This document shows positions 25,405 through 42,250 of a stretch of DNA of 64,000 nt, piece after piece (the first letter of the stretch is position 1; each line of letters opens with the position of its first letter). The notes under the pieces are model-generated. The model did no database searches. It was not told the DNA's origin and saw nothing but the letters and a program-made list of their open reading frames with translations. The position numbers and the translations under genes are program-made. This DNA comes from JBLZUR01 sp048565625 (GTDB lineage: Bacteria; Pseudomonadota; Alphaproteobacteria; Sphingomonadales; Sphingomonadaceae): positions 1,612,001 through 1,676,000 of the forward strand of contig NZ_JBLZUR010000002.1 of NCBI RefSeq assembly GCF_048565625.1, read 5' to 3'.

Positions 25405-25917
25405 ATGCCCTTTCCTCGCCTCGCCGCCGCCCTTCCCTTCGCCCTCTCGCTCGCCGCCTGCGCCACGCCCGCGCAACAGGCGGAGAGTTCCGGTCCTTCA
25501 GACGATAGCGTCGCTATCACCGTCGCCCAGGGGCCGTGCTTCGGGACGTGTCCTGTCTACGAGGCGCGCCTGACCGACAAGGGAGAGCTGACCTTCGACG
25601 GCAAGCGCTTCACCGCGCAGGGTGGTGTGCAGGCGGCGGTGCGTCCGCCGGAGAGCTTCACGGCGCTGCGCCAGTATCTTGCGCCTTACCGGCCAGCGGT
25701 AGGGACCACGGTACGAACGCGCGAGGGCGCGGGGTGCGCGCCGATGGTGACCGACATGGTCGCGATCACCGTTACCTGGGAGGGTGTGGACGGACGCCGG
25801 ACGGTGCTCGACCACTATACCGGCTGCCGATCGGCCGAGGCGACCGCGACGAGCGAGGCGCTGCGGCAGGTCCCGGAGTGGATGGGGATCACCGAATGGG
25901 TGAAGCGGCCGGAGTGA
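25405..25917 (+). CDS. DUF6438-type lipoprotein
   Basis: 170 residues with a lipoprotein signal (ALPFALSLAACATP; lipidated cysteine at about residue 19) and the DUF6438 signature ITVAQGPCFGTCPVYEARLT. Four further conserved-looking cysteines could make disulfides. Function of the domain is unknown. It is followed, with overlap, by a GNAT acetyltransferase. Confidence 0.75.
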   Translation: MPFPRLAAALPFALSLAACATPAQQAESSGPSDDSVAITVAQGPCFGTCPVYEARLTDKGELTFDGKRFTAQGGVQAAVRPPESFTALRQYLAPYRPAVGTTVRTREGAGCAPMVTDMVAITVTWEGVDGRRTVLDHYTGCRSAEATATSEALRQVPEWMGITEWVKRPE

Positions 25918-26432
25918 GCGGGTGGACGGTCCGCGGGGCGGGCGTGGAGGACGCCGAGCGGCTGGCGCTGGTCGGTGCCGCGACCTTCCTGGAGACCTTC
26001 GCCGGTGTGCTGGAGGCCGAGGCGATCGTGCCGCATTGCACGCGGGAGCATAGCGCCGAGGCGTACCGGCGGTATCTGGAAGGAGGCGCGACCGCCTGGC
26101 TGGCCGAGGCCGATCCGGGCGGTGCGCCGATCGGCTATGCGCTGAGCGCCGAGCCGAAGCTGCCGGGAGCGGGGGATGGCGATCTCGAACTGAAGCGCAT
26201 CTACACGCTGTCGCGCTTTCACGGCAGCGGCATGGGCACGGCGTTGATGGATGCGGCGGTGGCGGATGCGAGGGAGCGCGGGGCCAAGCGCCTGCTGCTC
26301 GGCGTCTATGCGCTGAACGCGCGGGCGATCGCGTTCTATGGGAAGAACGGCTTTGCGCAGGTCGCTACCCGGCGGTTCCGTGTGGGCGAGCGTGAGTATG
26401 ACGACGTGGCGCTGGCGCGGGTGCTCGCCTGA
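25896..26432 (+). CDS. GNAT family N-acetyltransferase
   Basis: About 178 residues from ATG 25896 (GGGGA seven bases upstream); a GTG at 25914 overlapping the previous stop is an alternative. The acetyl-CoA site follows the GNAT pattern: LKRIYTLSRFHGSGMGTALM (Q/RxxGxG/A variant) and RLLLGVYALNARAIAFYGKN. The substrate is not evident. It overlaps the end of the lipoprotein gene by 22 bases, suggesting co-translation. The 264 bases after it contain no gene I can support. Confidence 0.85.
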   Translation: MGEAAGVSGWTVRGAGVEDAERLALVGAATFLETFAGVLEAEAIVPHCTREHSAEAYRRYLEGGATAWLAEADPGGAPIGYALSAEPKLPGAGDGDLELKRIYTLSRFHGSGMGTALMDAAVADARERGAKRLLLGVYALNARAIAFYGKNGFAQVATRRFRVGEREYDDVALARVLA

Positions 26433-26696
26433 TCCGACGTCCATTCGTATTGGAACGGCGCACAGCGCTGCCTAAGACGGTTCAGACAGTATGGACGGCA
26501 ACATGTGTTCGCTATGTGCGTCCTGCACGGTGGAAATTTTTTCAGGCCGACGACACGGGGTCCGGCTTTCGGCCGGAACGCGGCATGTGCCGCGCCTCTA
26601 GGCGGATGGTCGATTAAGCTTTCTAAAGTCCGCCCGGGTTGAGAGGCCCCGCGTCTGCCTGACGCTATATCTTCCGCCGCCGAGTCGCGCCAGATG

Positions 26697-27626
26697 TCAG
26701 CGCAACAGCGTGGCGACCACGGTGACGCTGACGATCGACAGCACCGTCGATATCAGGATGACGCGTGATGCCAGGCGCGCCTCTTGGCCATAGAGAGAGG
26801 CGAGCATGAAAGGGCCGGTGCCCGTGGGTTGCGCGGCGATCAGCACCGCCGCCATCGCCCAGTCTCGCGGCATCGTCAGCAAGCCGAAGGCGATCGCCGC
26901 CGTCACCGCCGGCTGCAGCAGCAGCTTAACGGAGACAAGCCAGGCCACCCGTCCGGCCGGGGCTGCGCCCGTCTCCTCGCGCTGCGCAAGCGACATCCCG
27001 ATGGTCACCAGCGCACAGGGCGATGCCGTCGATCCCAACATGTCGGCGAAGACATGGAGCGGCACCGGCATCGGGAGCCGCAGCGCCCCCCAGACGCCCC
27101 CCGCCAAAGGCGCGAGCACCAGCGGGTTGCGCAAGGTCGACGCTACCACCCGCGCCAGCGTCGGCCCCAGCCTGCCCCCGCGATGCCTGTCGTATTCCGC
27201 CATGCCGACGGTCACCGCGAACAGCACGACGACCGTCAGCAGCGTCGCCAGGATCGCCGCCGCCAGCCCCGTCGCCTGTCCGACCAGCGCCACCGCCACC
27301 GGAATGCCCAGGAAGGTCGCATTGGCATAGCCGGCGGTCAGCCCGTCGATGCCACGCCGCGTCAGCCCCGGCCCACCGGTGGCGATCCCGATGGCGAACG
27401 CGACCACCATTCCGGCGCCGAAGGAGAGGAGAAACCCCGGCTGCCAGACATCCACGAACCGCGCCTCCGCCATCGCCCGGAACAGCAACGCCGGCAGCGC
27501 CAGCCAGATCACGAACGCGGTCAAATATCCCACAGCATCCCGCCCCAGCCCCCTGATGCGGGCAAAGCCGAAACCGGCGGCGATCAGCGCGAAAATCGGC
27601 AGAACGGTGAGGAAGATGGCGATCAC
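26697..27626 (-). CDS. AEC-family (auxin efflux carrier) transporter
   Basis: 309 residues, ten predicted helices in two halves, with the family features LPIFALIAAGFGFARI at the start, NATFLGIPVAVAL in the middle and PTGTGPFMLASLYG near the end. Bacterial AEC proteins move small organic acids such as malate or malonate, or unknown substrates. It is divergent from the siderophore receptor, with a shared 189-base intergenic region. Confidence 0.88.
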   Translation of the reverse strand: MIAIFLTVLPIFALIAAGFGFARIRGLGRDAVGYLTAFVIWLALPALLFRAMAEARFVDVWQPGFLLSFGAGMVVAFAIGIATGGPGLTRRGIDGLTAGYANATFLGIPVAVALVGQATGLAAAILATLLTVVVLFAVTVGMAEYDRHRGGRLGPTLARVVASTLRNPLVLAPLAGGVWGALRLPMPVPLHVFADMLGSTASPCALVTIGMSLAQREETGAAPAGRVAWLVSVKLLLQPAVTAAIAFGLLTMPRDWAMAAVLIAAQPTGTGPFMLASLYGQEARLASRVILISTVLSIVSVTVVATLLR

Positions 27627-27700
27627 GGGTGCCGCTGTTCACGACCGACCCTTCGGTGGCAAGCCTCCGCCCGAGGCGACGCACCTACCGAACTTGCCTG

Positions 27701-27718
27701 TTGCGAACGACTCTCACG
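27701..27718. promoter_or_regulatory. Fur-like box upstream of TonB-dependent receptor
   Basis: TTGCGAACGACTCTCACG resembles the proteobacterial iron-box form TTGCGAATGATTCTCATT at 15 of 18 positions. It lies about 100 bases before the receptor start and 75 bases before the AEC gene start, so it could serve either gene; the receptor is the likely target. No FecI/FecR pair is nearby. Confidence 0.45.
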
Positions 27719-27815
27719 TCCCGTAACGGACACTGACTTTGCGAGGCATTCGCGGCGGCACGAGATCGCCGGAGCCGCAGGGCGGGGATCACCTTTTCAG
27801 AGTGGGGACACGATC

Positions 27816-29981
27816 ATGTTGTTGAGGCATACTCTTCTGCTGGGCTGCGCAATCGGCGGCATCCTGGCGGCACCGGCGGTAGCTGCGGAGGCCGACGCCC
27901 CCGCATCGGCGACCCCGGCCGAGGAGAATGCGCCAGACGAGGATTCCATCGTCGTCACCGGAACCTACACGGTGCCCAACAAGATCGACACCGCCACCGG
28001 CCTTGGCCTGACAATCCGCGAAACGCCGCAGTCGGTCAGCGTCGTCACCTCGCAGCGCATCCTCGACCAGAACCTGATCAGCGTGAAGGACGTGATCGTC
28101 AATGCGGTCGGTGTCTCCGCCAACGAGGTCGATGACGTTCGCAACAACTTCTACGCCCGCGGCTTCGAGATCCGGAACACGCAGGTCGACGGCGTTCCGG
28201 CCGCCTGGACACTCGCCGGCGGCAATGGCGAGACCAGCATCGACGTCTCGATCTACGAGCGGGTCGAGATCGTGCGCGGCGCGACCGGCCTGCTGTCGGG
28301 CGCGGGCGACCCGTCGGCCTCGGTCAACCTCGTCCGCAAGCACGCGACCGCGACCGAATGGACCGGCTACGTCAATGCCAGCTACGGCAGCTGGAACACC
28401 TGGCGCCTCTCAGGCGACGTCGGCGGTGCGCTCACTGCGGACGGTCGCATCCGCGCTCGCGTCGTCGGTCGCTATGAAGAGGGCGAGAGCTACATCGACA
28501 TCCAGGACAAGAAGAAGTGGGTGGTCTACGGCGTCGTCGAGGCCGACCTGACCGACAGCACGCTGGTCCGCGCCGGCATCAGCCATCAGGATACCAAGCC
28601 GAAGGGCGCGACCTGGGGGGCGCTGCCGACCTTCTACACCGACGGATCGACCACCGACCTCGATCGCTCGCAGAGCACAGCGGCGAAGTGGACCTATTGG
28701 AACAGCACCAACCAGAACATCTTCGCCACCGTCCGCCAGGACTTCAGCGACCGCTGGAACCTCACCTTCAACTATAACCGCTTGCGCAACACCGGCGACA
28801 CGCAGTTGCTGTACCTTTACGGCAACGTGAACAAGGCGACCGGAACGGTCGAATTCAGCAACCCATACAAGTCGAAGGGGGTCAGCACCCAGAACAGCTT
28901 CGATGCACAGCTAAAGGGCGAAGTGGCCCTTTTCGGCCGCGACCATGAGGTGGTGGTGGGGGCGCTGCACAGCATTCTGAAACGGCACACGGACAACTTG
29001 GTGGCGCCGTTCCCCTGGGCGACCGACGTGCCGGTGATTGGCGACGGCGGCGCGGACTTTCCGGAGCCCGTGTTCGACACCACCCCGGTTCGCAACGAAC
29101 AGGAGCGCATCAAGCAGACCGGCTATTACGGCGCGTTCCGCCTCAACGTCGCGGATCCGTTCAAGGTCATCCTGGGCGGCCGCCTCGCCAGTTGGAAGCA
29201 GAAGGGTTTCGCCTGGAGCGGCCCAAGCGACTACGGCGACGACAACGTCTTCATTCCCTATGTCGGCGCGCTCTATGACGTCACGCCGAACCATCGAGTC
29301 TATGCGAGCTACACGAAGATCTTCCAGCCGCAGAACCTCTACGACATCAACCTGAACCTGCTCGATCCGCTGGACGGGGAGGCTTATGAGGTCGGCCTGA
29401 AGAGCAGTTTCTTCAACGAGGCGCTGCAGACCTCGATCGCTCTGTTCCGCATCAAGCAGGACAATGTCGGTCAGATCGGGGATGTCATTGTGACGCCGAC
29501 CGGTCCGCAGCAGACCTATGTCGCTGCCGCCGGCGTCACCAGCAAGGGCTTCGAGATCGAGGCGACCGGGCAGCCGATGCCCGGCTGGAACATCAATGCC
29601 AGCTACAGTCAGTTCAAGGCCGAGGACGCCGACGACATTCCGGCAAACACCAACCAGCCGCGCAAGCTGCTCAAGATCTTCACCACCTACGATCTGCCCG
29701 GCATATTCGAGGGTCTGACGATCGGCGGCGGCGTCAACTACCGCAGCAAGGCGTATTCGGAAGGATTGAACCCGGTCCGCGGAACCCCGTTCCGCTTCCA
29801 GCAGGACGGCTACGCTCTCGTCAGCCTGATGGCGCGCTATGCGATCAACGATCAGCTTCAGCTGCAGGGCAATTTCGAGAACCTGACCGACAAGAAGTAC
29901 TACAGCCAGATGGGCTTCTTCAGCCAGTATCGCTACGGCGCGCCGCGCAACTGGACGGTCAGCCTGAACTACCGGTTCTAA
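27816..29981 (+). CDS. TonB-dependent siderophore receptor (FhuE/FpvA class)
   Basis: 721 residues from ATG 27816 with a signal peptide (MLLRHTLLLGCAIGGILA), a TonB box region (EDSIVVTGTYTVPNK), a plug domain with RETPQSVSVVTSQRILDQN and RGATGLLSGAGDPSASVNLV, and a 22-stranded barrel ending in WTVSLNYRF with the terminal Phe. The plug motifs are those of the ferric-siderophore receptor subfamily rather than the vitamin or carbohydrate types. The open frame far upstream is shadow. A Fur-like box supports iron regulation. Confidence 0.93.
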   Translation: MLLRHTLLLGCAIGGILAAPAVAAEADAPASATPAEENAPDEDSIVVTGTYTVPNKIDTATGLGLTIRETPQSVSVVTSQRILDQNLISVKDVIVNAVGVSANEVDDVRNNFYARGFEIRNTQVDGVPAAWTLAGGNGETSIDVSIYERVEIVRGATGLLSGAGDPSASVNLVRKHATATEWTGYVNASYGSWNTWRLSGDVGGALTADGRIRARVVGRYEEGESYIDIQDKKKWVVYGVVEADLTDSTLVRAGISHQDTKPKGATWGALPTFYTDGSTTDLDRSQSTAAKWTYWNSTNQNIFATVRQDFSDRWNLTFNYNRLRNTGDTQLLYLYGNVNKATGTVEFSNPYKSKGVSTQNSFDAQLKGEVALFGRDHEVVVGALHSILKRHTDNLVAPFPWATDVPVIGDGGADFPEPVFDTTPVRNEQERIKQTGYYGAFRLNVADPFKVILGGRLASWKQKGFAWSGPSDYGDDNVFIPYVGALYDVTPNHRVYASYTKIFQPQNLYDINLNLLDPLDGEAYEVGLKSSFFNEALQTSIALFRIKQDNVGQIGDVIVTPTGPQQTYVAAAGVTSKGFEIEATGQPMPGWNINASYSQFKAEDADDIPANTNQPRKLLKIFTTYDLPGIFEGLTIGGGVNYRSKAYSEGLNPVRGTPFRFQQDGYALVSLMARYAINDQLQLQGNFENLTDKKYYSQMGFFSQYRYGAPRNWTVSLNYRF

Positions 29982-30028
29982 CCCCCGAGGCTTCGGCGGC
30001 ACCACCGCACGGCGCCTCACCCGGCTGT

Positions 30029-30060
30029 CGCCCCGGCTCGCTGCCGGGGCGTCCTTGTTT
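30029..30060 (+). terminator. Rho-independent terminator after the siderophore receptor
   Basis: A 9-base stem CGCCCCGGC / GCCGGGGCG with a 5-base loop (30029-30051) followed by TCCTTGTTT. It separates the receptor from rpoB. Confidence 0.7.
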
Positions 30061-30362
30061 GCGACCCCCTTCCCTTCCGGTGCAAGCGGGCCTATATCGC
30101 CTCTAACGACTCCGGCCTCGCCTCGGCGCGGTCAGCCGTGATGCCCCGGGACAGGGTCCGTAGCGCGACGGACCAGGACGAATGGGGGCGCAGCGGTGGG
30201 TCCATACGACGCTGGAAGCTACGACGTCCGAGAGCCCGGACATCGTGGCTTTTTCGTCGTCTGGCGTATGCTCTTCCGGCGGCGATCCGTCGCGGAATTG
30301 CGGTGAATGGCTCCGATCCGGCTGCAAGGCCGCTGGTTAGACGGCGCGAGGCATAAAGACAC
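30061..30362 (+). promoter_or_regulatory. Gene-free rpoB leader region with a weak promoter candidate
   Basis: These 302 bases hold no convincing gene. TTCCCT (30070-30075) and TATATC (30093-30098), 17 bases apart, are the best promoter-like pair I see, but the -35 is poor. A long leader would follow. GAGG at about 30346 is the nearest ribosome-site-like sequence for rpoB. rplJ and rplL, usually directly upstream, are absent. Confidence 0.3.
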
Positions 30363-34526
<4,164 letters not shown>

Positions 34527-34603
34527 TGTGAGCTGAGCGCTGCCCTCCGAAGGCAGCGCTCAACCGCTCGCCCAAAATATTTACCCTCCAGAGGGAAAAA
34601 GAC

Positions 34604-38890
<4,287 letters not shown>

Positions 38891-38916
38891 CCACGGGCTT
38901 CGAGGTGAAATGAAAG

Positions 38917-38948
38917 ACCCCGCCGGAGCGATCCGGCGGGGTTTTCTT
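38917..38948 (+). terminator. Strong rho-independent terminator after rpoC
   Basis: A perfect 10-base stem ACCCCGCCGG / CCGGCGGGGT with a 6-base loop followed by TTTTCTT, 26 bases past the rpoC stop. Confidence 0.92.
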
Positions 38949-38983
38949 CTATGGGCCGCTTGCCTTCCATCAAGGACGTCGCC

Positions 38984-39009
38984 GGAACAATCTGTCATGC
39001 TCCCGCGTC
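38984..39009 (+). promoter_or_regulatory. EcfG-like promoter candidate for the LOV kinase
   Basis: GGAAC (38984-38988), 17 bases, then CGTC (39006-39009). The general-stress sigma factor consensus in alphaproteobacteria is GGAAC-N16/17-CGTT, so this is one mismatch away. Transcription would start near 39015, about 40 bases before the GTG I prefer for the kinase. Confidence 0.4.
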
Positions 39010-39054
39010 GGACGGGCTGTGTTCCCCGTTGTTCCTCCATTCACAAGGCAATCC

Positions 39055-40797
39055 GTGCAGCAGGATGAAGACAGCCCCCGCGACGTAGAAGGCGGCGGGC
39101 AGATCAGTGGAACGCCCGCCGAGGGCTCAATGGACGTCGGCGGGCGCGAGCCGCTGGGCTCCAGCCGCGGCATGCATCACTGGCGGCAGAGCACGATCAC
39201 CGAGACCGGTCTCGACGATCGCGGCAACGTCTTCTTCGCCGCGATCGAGATGACGCGGATGCCGATGGTCCTGACGGATCCGAACCAGCCCGACAATCCG
39301 ATCGTCTTCGCCAACAAGGCGTTTCTCGACCTTACGGGATACGAGGAAGAGGAGATTCTCGGCCGCAACTGCCGCTTCCTCCAGGGCGCACAGTCGGACC
39401 GGGAGGCGGTCGCGGAATTGCGAGAGGCGGTGAAGAGCGGCGGTTCCATCGCGATCGAGATTCTCAACTACAAGCGTGACGGCACGCCCTTCTGGAACGC
39501 GGTGTTCATCGGCCCGGTCCACGACACCGACGGCAAGCTCGTCTACCAGTTCGCCAGCCAGCTCGACGTCACCCGACGGCGAGAGAGCGAGCTGTCCTAT
39601 CGCCAAGCGCAGAAGATGGAGGCGATCGGTCAGCTCACCGCTGGCCTTGCCCATGATTTCAACAACCTGCTGCAGGCGGTCACCGGCAATCTCGAAATGC
39701 TCGAGTCCGTCGTTCAGGACGAGCGCGGTCGCCGTTATGTCGAGCGCGCCCGCACTGCCGCCGATCGCGGGGCCAAGCTGACCCGCCAGCTTCTCGCCTT
39801 CGCCCGCAAGACCCGGCTGGAGCCGCGCCCGGTCGACCTCTCGAACCTGGTCAACGAATTCCTTGACGTGATCGAAAGCGCGCTCGGCAAGCAGATCGAC
39901 CTGCATCTCAGCCTGCGCCGGCGCCTGCCCCGCGTGATGATCGATCCCGAGCAGCTCGAAATGGCGCTCCTCAACACGTTGGTGAACGCGCGCGACGCCA
40001 TGCCCGGCGGCGGCACGGTAACGATCAGCACCCTGCCCCTCCACCTCAACGGCGACGCCGCGGCGCGAAACCTTCCCTCGGGCGACTATGTGGTGCTGGA
40101 GATCCGCGATGATGGCGAGGGCATGCCCGCCCATGTCCGCGATCGCGCCATCGAGCCGTTCTTCACCACCAAGCGTGAGGGCAAGGGCACCGGCCTCGGC
40201 CTCGCGATGGCGAGCGGCTTCGCCCAGCAATCGCGCGGCCGCATGGAAATCGACAGCGCCCCCGGCGCGGGGACCACGATCCGCTTCCTGTTCCCCGTCT
40301 CGCACCTTCAGGCCGACGAAAGCGAGCCGCCGAAGCTGCACCACCGCCCGCCCGAGGCGCGCGACGGCCAGAGAGGGGCAGAGCACATCCTGGTCGTCGA
40401 GGATTCGGCCGAGGTGCTCGATCTCGCGACCGAAATCCTTACTGCCGCCGGCTATCAGGTGACGATCGCGTCCAGCGGCGAGGAAGGCCTGCGCCTCTTT
40501 CAGGAGAACCCGCAGAGCTTCGATCTCCTCTTCACCGATCTCGTCATGCCCGGCGGAATCAACGGCCTCGTGCTCGCGGAAGAGGTCGGCCGCATCGCGC
40601 CGGAACTGCCGGTCCTGATGACCACCGGCTACAATGAGGAACTCGTCGCCGACGGACCCGCACGCCCCGCCAATGACGTGCTCGGCAAGCCTTATCGCCG
40701 GTCCGAGCTTCTCGATCGCGTTCGGGAGGCGATCAACCGGACAGGTCGCGACCCTGCCCGCCGCAGGCCATCCGATTACGGCGCGGCGCAGGCGTGA
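39055..40797 (+). CDS. LOV-domain hybrid histidine kinase with C-terminal receiver
   Basis: About 580 residues. In order: a variable N-terminus of some 50 residues; a LOV/PAS photosensor with GRNCRFLQG, whose Cys forms the flavin adduct in blue light, plus NYKRDGTPFWN; a HisKA domain with phospho-His in GLAHDFNNLLQ; a HATPase_c domain (NARDAMPGGG, DDGEGMP, GKGTGLGLAMASG); and a receiver domain with phospho-Asp in LLFTDLVMPGG and Lys in LGKPYRR. The start is uncertain: GTG 39055 has CAAGG six bases upstream; ATG 39130 and GTG 39019 also fit. Predicted cytoplasmic blue-light sensor. The DUF6356 gene follows after 31 bases. Confidence 0.9.
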   Translation: MQQDEDSPRDVEGGGQISGTPAEGSMDVGGREPLGSSRGMHHWRQSTITETGLDDRGNVFFAAIEMTRMPMVLTDPNQPDNPIVFANKAFLDLTGYEEEEILGRNCRFLQGAQSDREAVAELREAVKSGGSIAIEILNYKRDGTPFWNAVFIGPVHDTDGKLVYQFASQLDVTRRRESELSYRQAQKMEAIGQLTAGLAHDFNNLLQAVTGNLEMLESVVQDERGRRYVERARTAADRGAKLTRQLLAFARKTRLEPRPVDLSNLVNEFLDVIESALGKQIDLHLSLRRRLPRVMIDPEQLEMALLNTLVNARDAMPGGGTVTISTLPLHLNGDAAARNLPSGDYVVLEIRDDGEGMPAHVRDRAIEPFFTTKREGKGTGLGLAMASGFAQQSRGRMEIDSAPGAGTTIRFLFPVSHLQADESEPPKLHHRPPEARDGQRGAEHILVVEDSAEVLDLATEILTAAGYQVTIASSGEEGLRLFQENPQSFDLLFTDLVMPGGINGLVLAEEVGRIAPELPVLMTTGYNEELVADGPARPANDVLGKPYRRSELLDRVREAINRTGRDPARRRPSDYGAAQA

Positions 40798-40828
40798 CGC
40801 CACGCGCGGCCTGCGTTACCATAGGCGC

Positions 40829-41077
40829 ATGTTCGACCGCCTCTTCCTGAAACACCCGCGCAGCGTCGGCGAAAGCTATGCCGAACATGCGGCGGTGGCG
40901 GGCTCGGTCGGCTTTACCCTCATCCGCGCCGGTCTCGCCTGCCTCGTCCACGCCGCCGTACCCGCGCTGTTCACCCGCACCGGCAGCACCACGATCACCC
41001 GCCTCTACTTCCGCCTCGCCGGCCGCAAGCCGACGCCTGAGGAACTGCCGGCAGGTGTAATGCTCTACGACATCTGA
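40829..41077 (+). CDS. DUF6356 small protein
   Basis: 82 residues, starting MFDRLFLKHPRSVGESYAEH, the signature of DUF6356, a family found in sphingomonads and relatives. One hydrophobic helix (LIRAGLACLVHAAVPALF) suggests membrane association. Function is unknown. It is close behind the LOV kinase and ends just before the promoter of the GH130 operon. Confidence 0.8.
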   Translation: MFDRLFLKHPRSVGESYAEHAAVAGSVGFTLIRAGLACLVHAAVPALFTRTGSTTITRLYFRLAGRKPTPEELPAGVMLYDI

Positions 41078-41084
41078 AGGCCGG

Positions 41085-41109
41085 GGAACGCCTCCGCCCA
41101 TCCCGCGTT
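41085..41109 (+). promoter_or_regulatory. EcfG general-stress promoter candidate for the GH130-GH13-GT4 operon
   Basis: GGAAC (41085-41089), 16 bases, CGTT (41106-41109): a full match to the alphaproteobacterial EcfG consensus GGAAC-N16/17-CGTT. The predicted start at about 41115 gives a 20-base leader containing AGGGGA before the GH130 ATG at 41135. Both spacing and position are right, which makes chance less likely. Confidence 0.65.
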
Positions 41110-41134
41110 CGCCGCAGAGTAGCCAGGGGAACGC

Positions 41135-42250
41135 ATGACCGACGATTTCCTGATTTTCCGCCCCGACGACGTCGATCTCACCCGCTCTCCGCTCCGCCGT
41201 TCGATCGCTGAGCCCACCTACACGCTCGGCGCCTTCAACCCCGGCCTCGCCCGCCTGCCGAACGGCAACCTCCTGCTGATGGTCCGCGTCGCCGAAGCGC
41301 TGGCCGAGCCGGTCAAGGGCGACCACGTCCGCGCGATCCGCTGGACGCCCGAGGGCTACGTCCTCGATCCCCACCGCCTTGACGCGGTCAACATGGCCGA
41401 CCCCCGCCAGTTCGAGATGCGCGCGGCCAAGCACCGTCTCCTCGCCCTCACCTCGCTCTCCTGGCTCCTCCCCGTCGAACTCACGCCCGACGGCCGGACT
41501 ATCCTCGCCGTCCACTACGATCGCGCGATCGAGCCTGCCGCCAGCTATCAGGAATACGGCGTCGAGGATGCGCGCATCAGCCTGATCGACGGCACCTACT
41601 GGATGACCAGCTGCTCGGTCTCGGCCGAGCGACACTCTACCACCGTCCACACCAGCCAGGACGGCATGGACTGGCATCTGGAAGGCATCGTCCTCGACCA
41701 CCAGAACAAGGACATGCTCTATTTCGAGGGGCTTGTGGGCGGCCGTTTCATGGCCCTGACGCGCCCGCTGGGAGAGGTCTACTTCGCCTATCCCGACGAC
41801 AGCCCCTATGTCGGCGGCCCGTCGATCAACTTCGCCACCTCGCCGGACGGCCTCCACTGGAAGCCCGTCGAAGCCCCCGGCATCCGCGCCCGCAAAGGCT
41901 CGACCAGCGCGATGAAGGTCGGCGGCGGCAGCCAGCCGGTGCTCACCCCCGAAGGCTGGATGCTGATCTACCACGGCGTCGAGACCCGCGAGACGGTCGG
42001 CATCTACCGCAGCTTTTGGGCGCTCCTCGACCGCGACGACCCCACCCGCATCCTGCGGATCGAGGACAAGGAACCCCTGCTTGAGGCGAACCCCGCCCTC
42101 ACCGCCGACATCGCCCACCAGATGTACCTGCCGACGCCCGTCGTCTTCACCACCGGCGTGGCGGACGGCGGCGACCACTGGATCGTCGCCAGCGGCGAAG
42201 CCGACCTCGCCTGCCGCATGACGATGATCGGCAAGGAGCGGTTCAAATGA
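41135..42250 (+). CDS. Glycoside hydrolase/phosphorylase family 130 protein
   Basis: 371 residues forming a five-bladed propeller of the GH130 type. Family features are NPGLARLPNGNLLLMVRVAE, the catalytic-site motif GVEDARISLIDGTYWMT, KDMLYFEGLVGGRFMALTRP and the phosphate/sugar-binding GGGSQPVLTPEGWMLIYHG. Characterised GH130 enzymes are beta-mannoside phosphorylases, and a few are hydrolases; the substrate here is not determined. It overlaps the GH13 start by 4 bases (ATGA) and heads a three-gene operon with GH13 and GT4. Confidence 0.88.
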   Translation: MTDDFLIFRPDDVDLTRSPLRRSIAEPTYTLGAFNPGLARLPNGNLLLMVRVAEALAEPVKGDHVRAIRWTPEGYVLDPHRLDAVNMADPRQFEMRAAKHRLLALTSLSWLLPVELTPDGRTILAVHYDRAIEPAASYQEYGVEDARISLIDGTYWMTSCSVSAERHSTTVHTSQDGMDWHLEGIVLDHQNKDMLYFEGLVGGRFMALTRPLGEVYFAYPDDSPYVGGPSINFATSPDGLHWKPVEAPGIRARKGSTSAMKVGGGSQPVLTPEGWMLIYHGVETRETVGIYRSFWALLDRDDPTRILRIEDKEPLLEANPALTADIAHQMYLPTPVVFTTGVADGGDHWIVASGEADLACRMTMIGKERFK

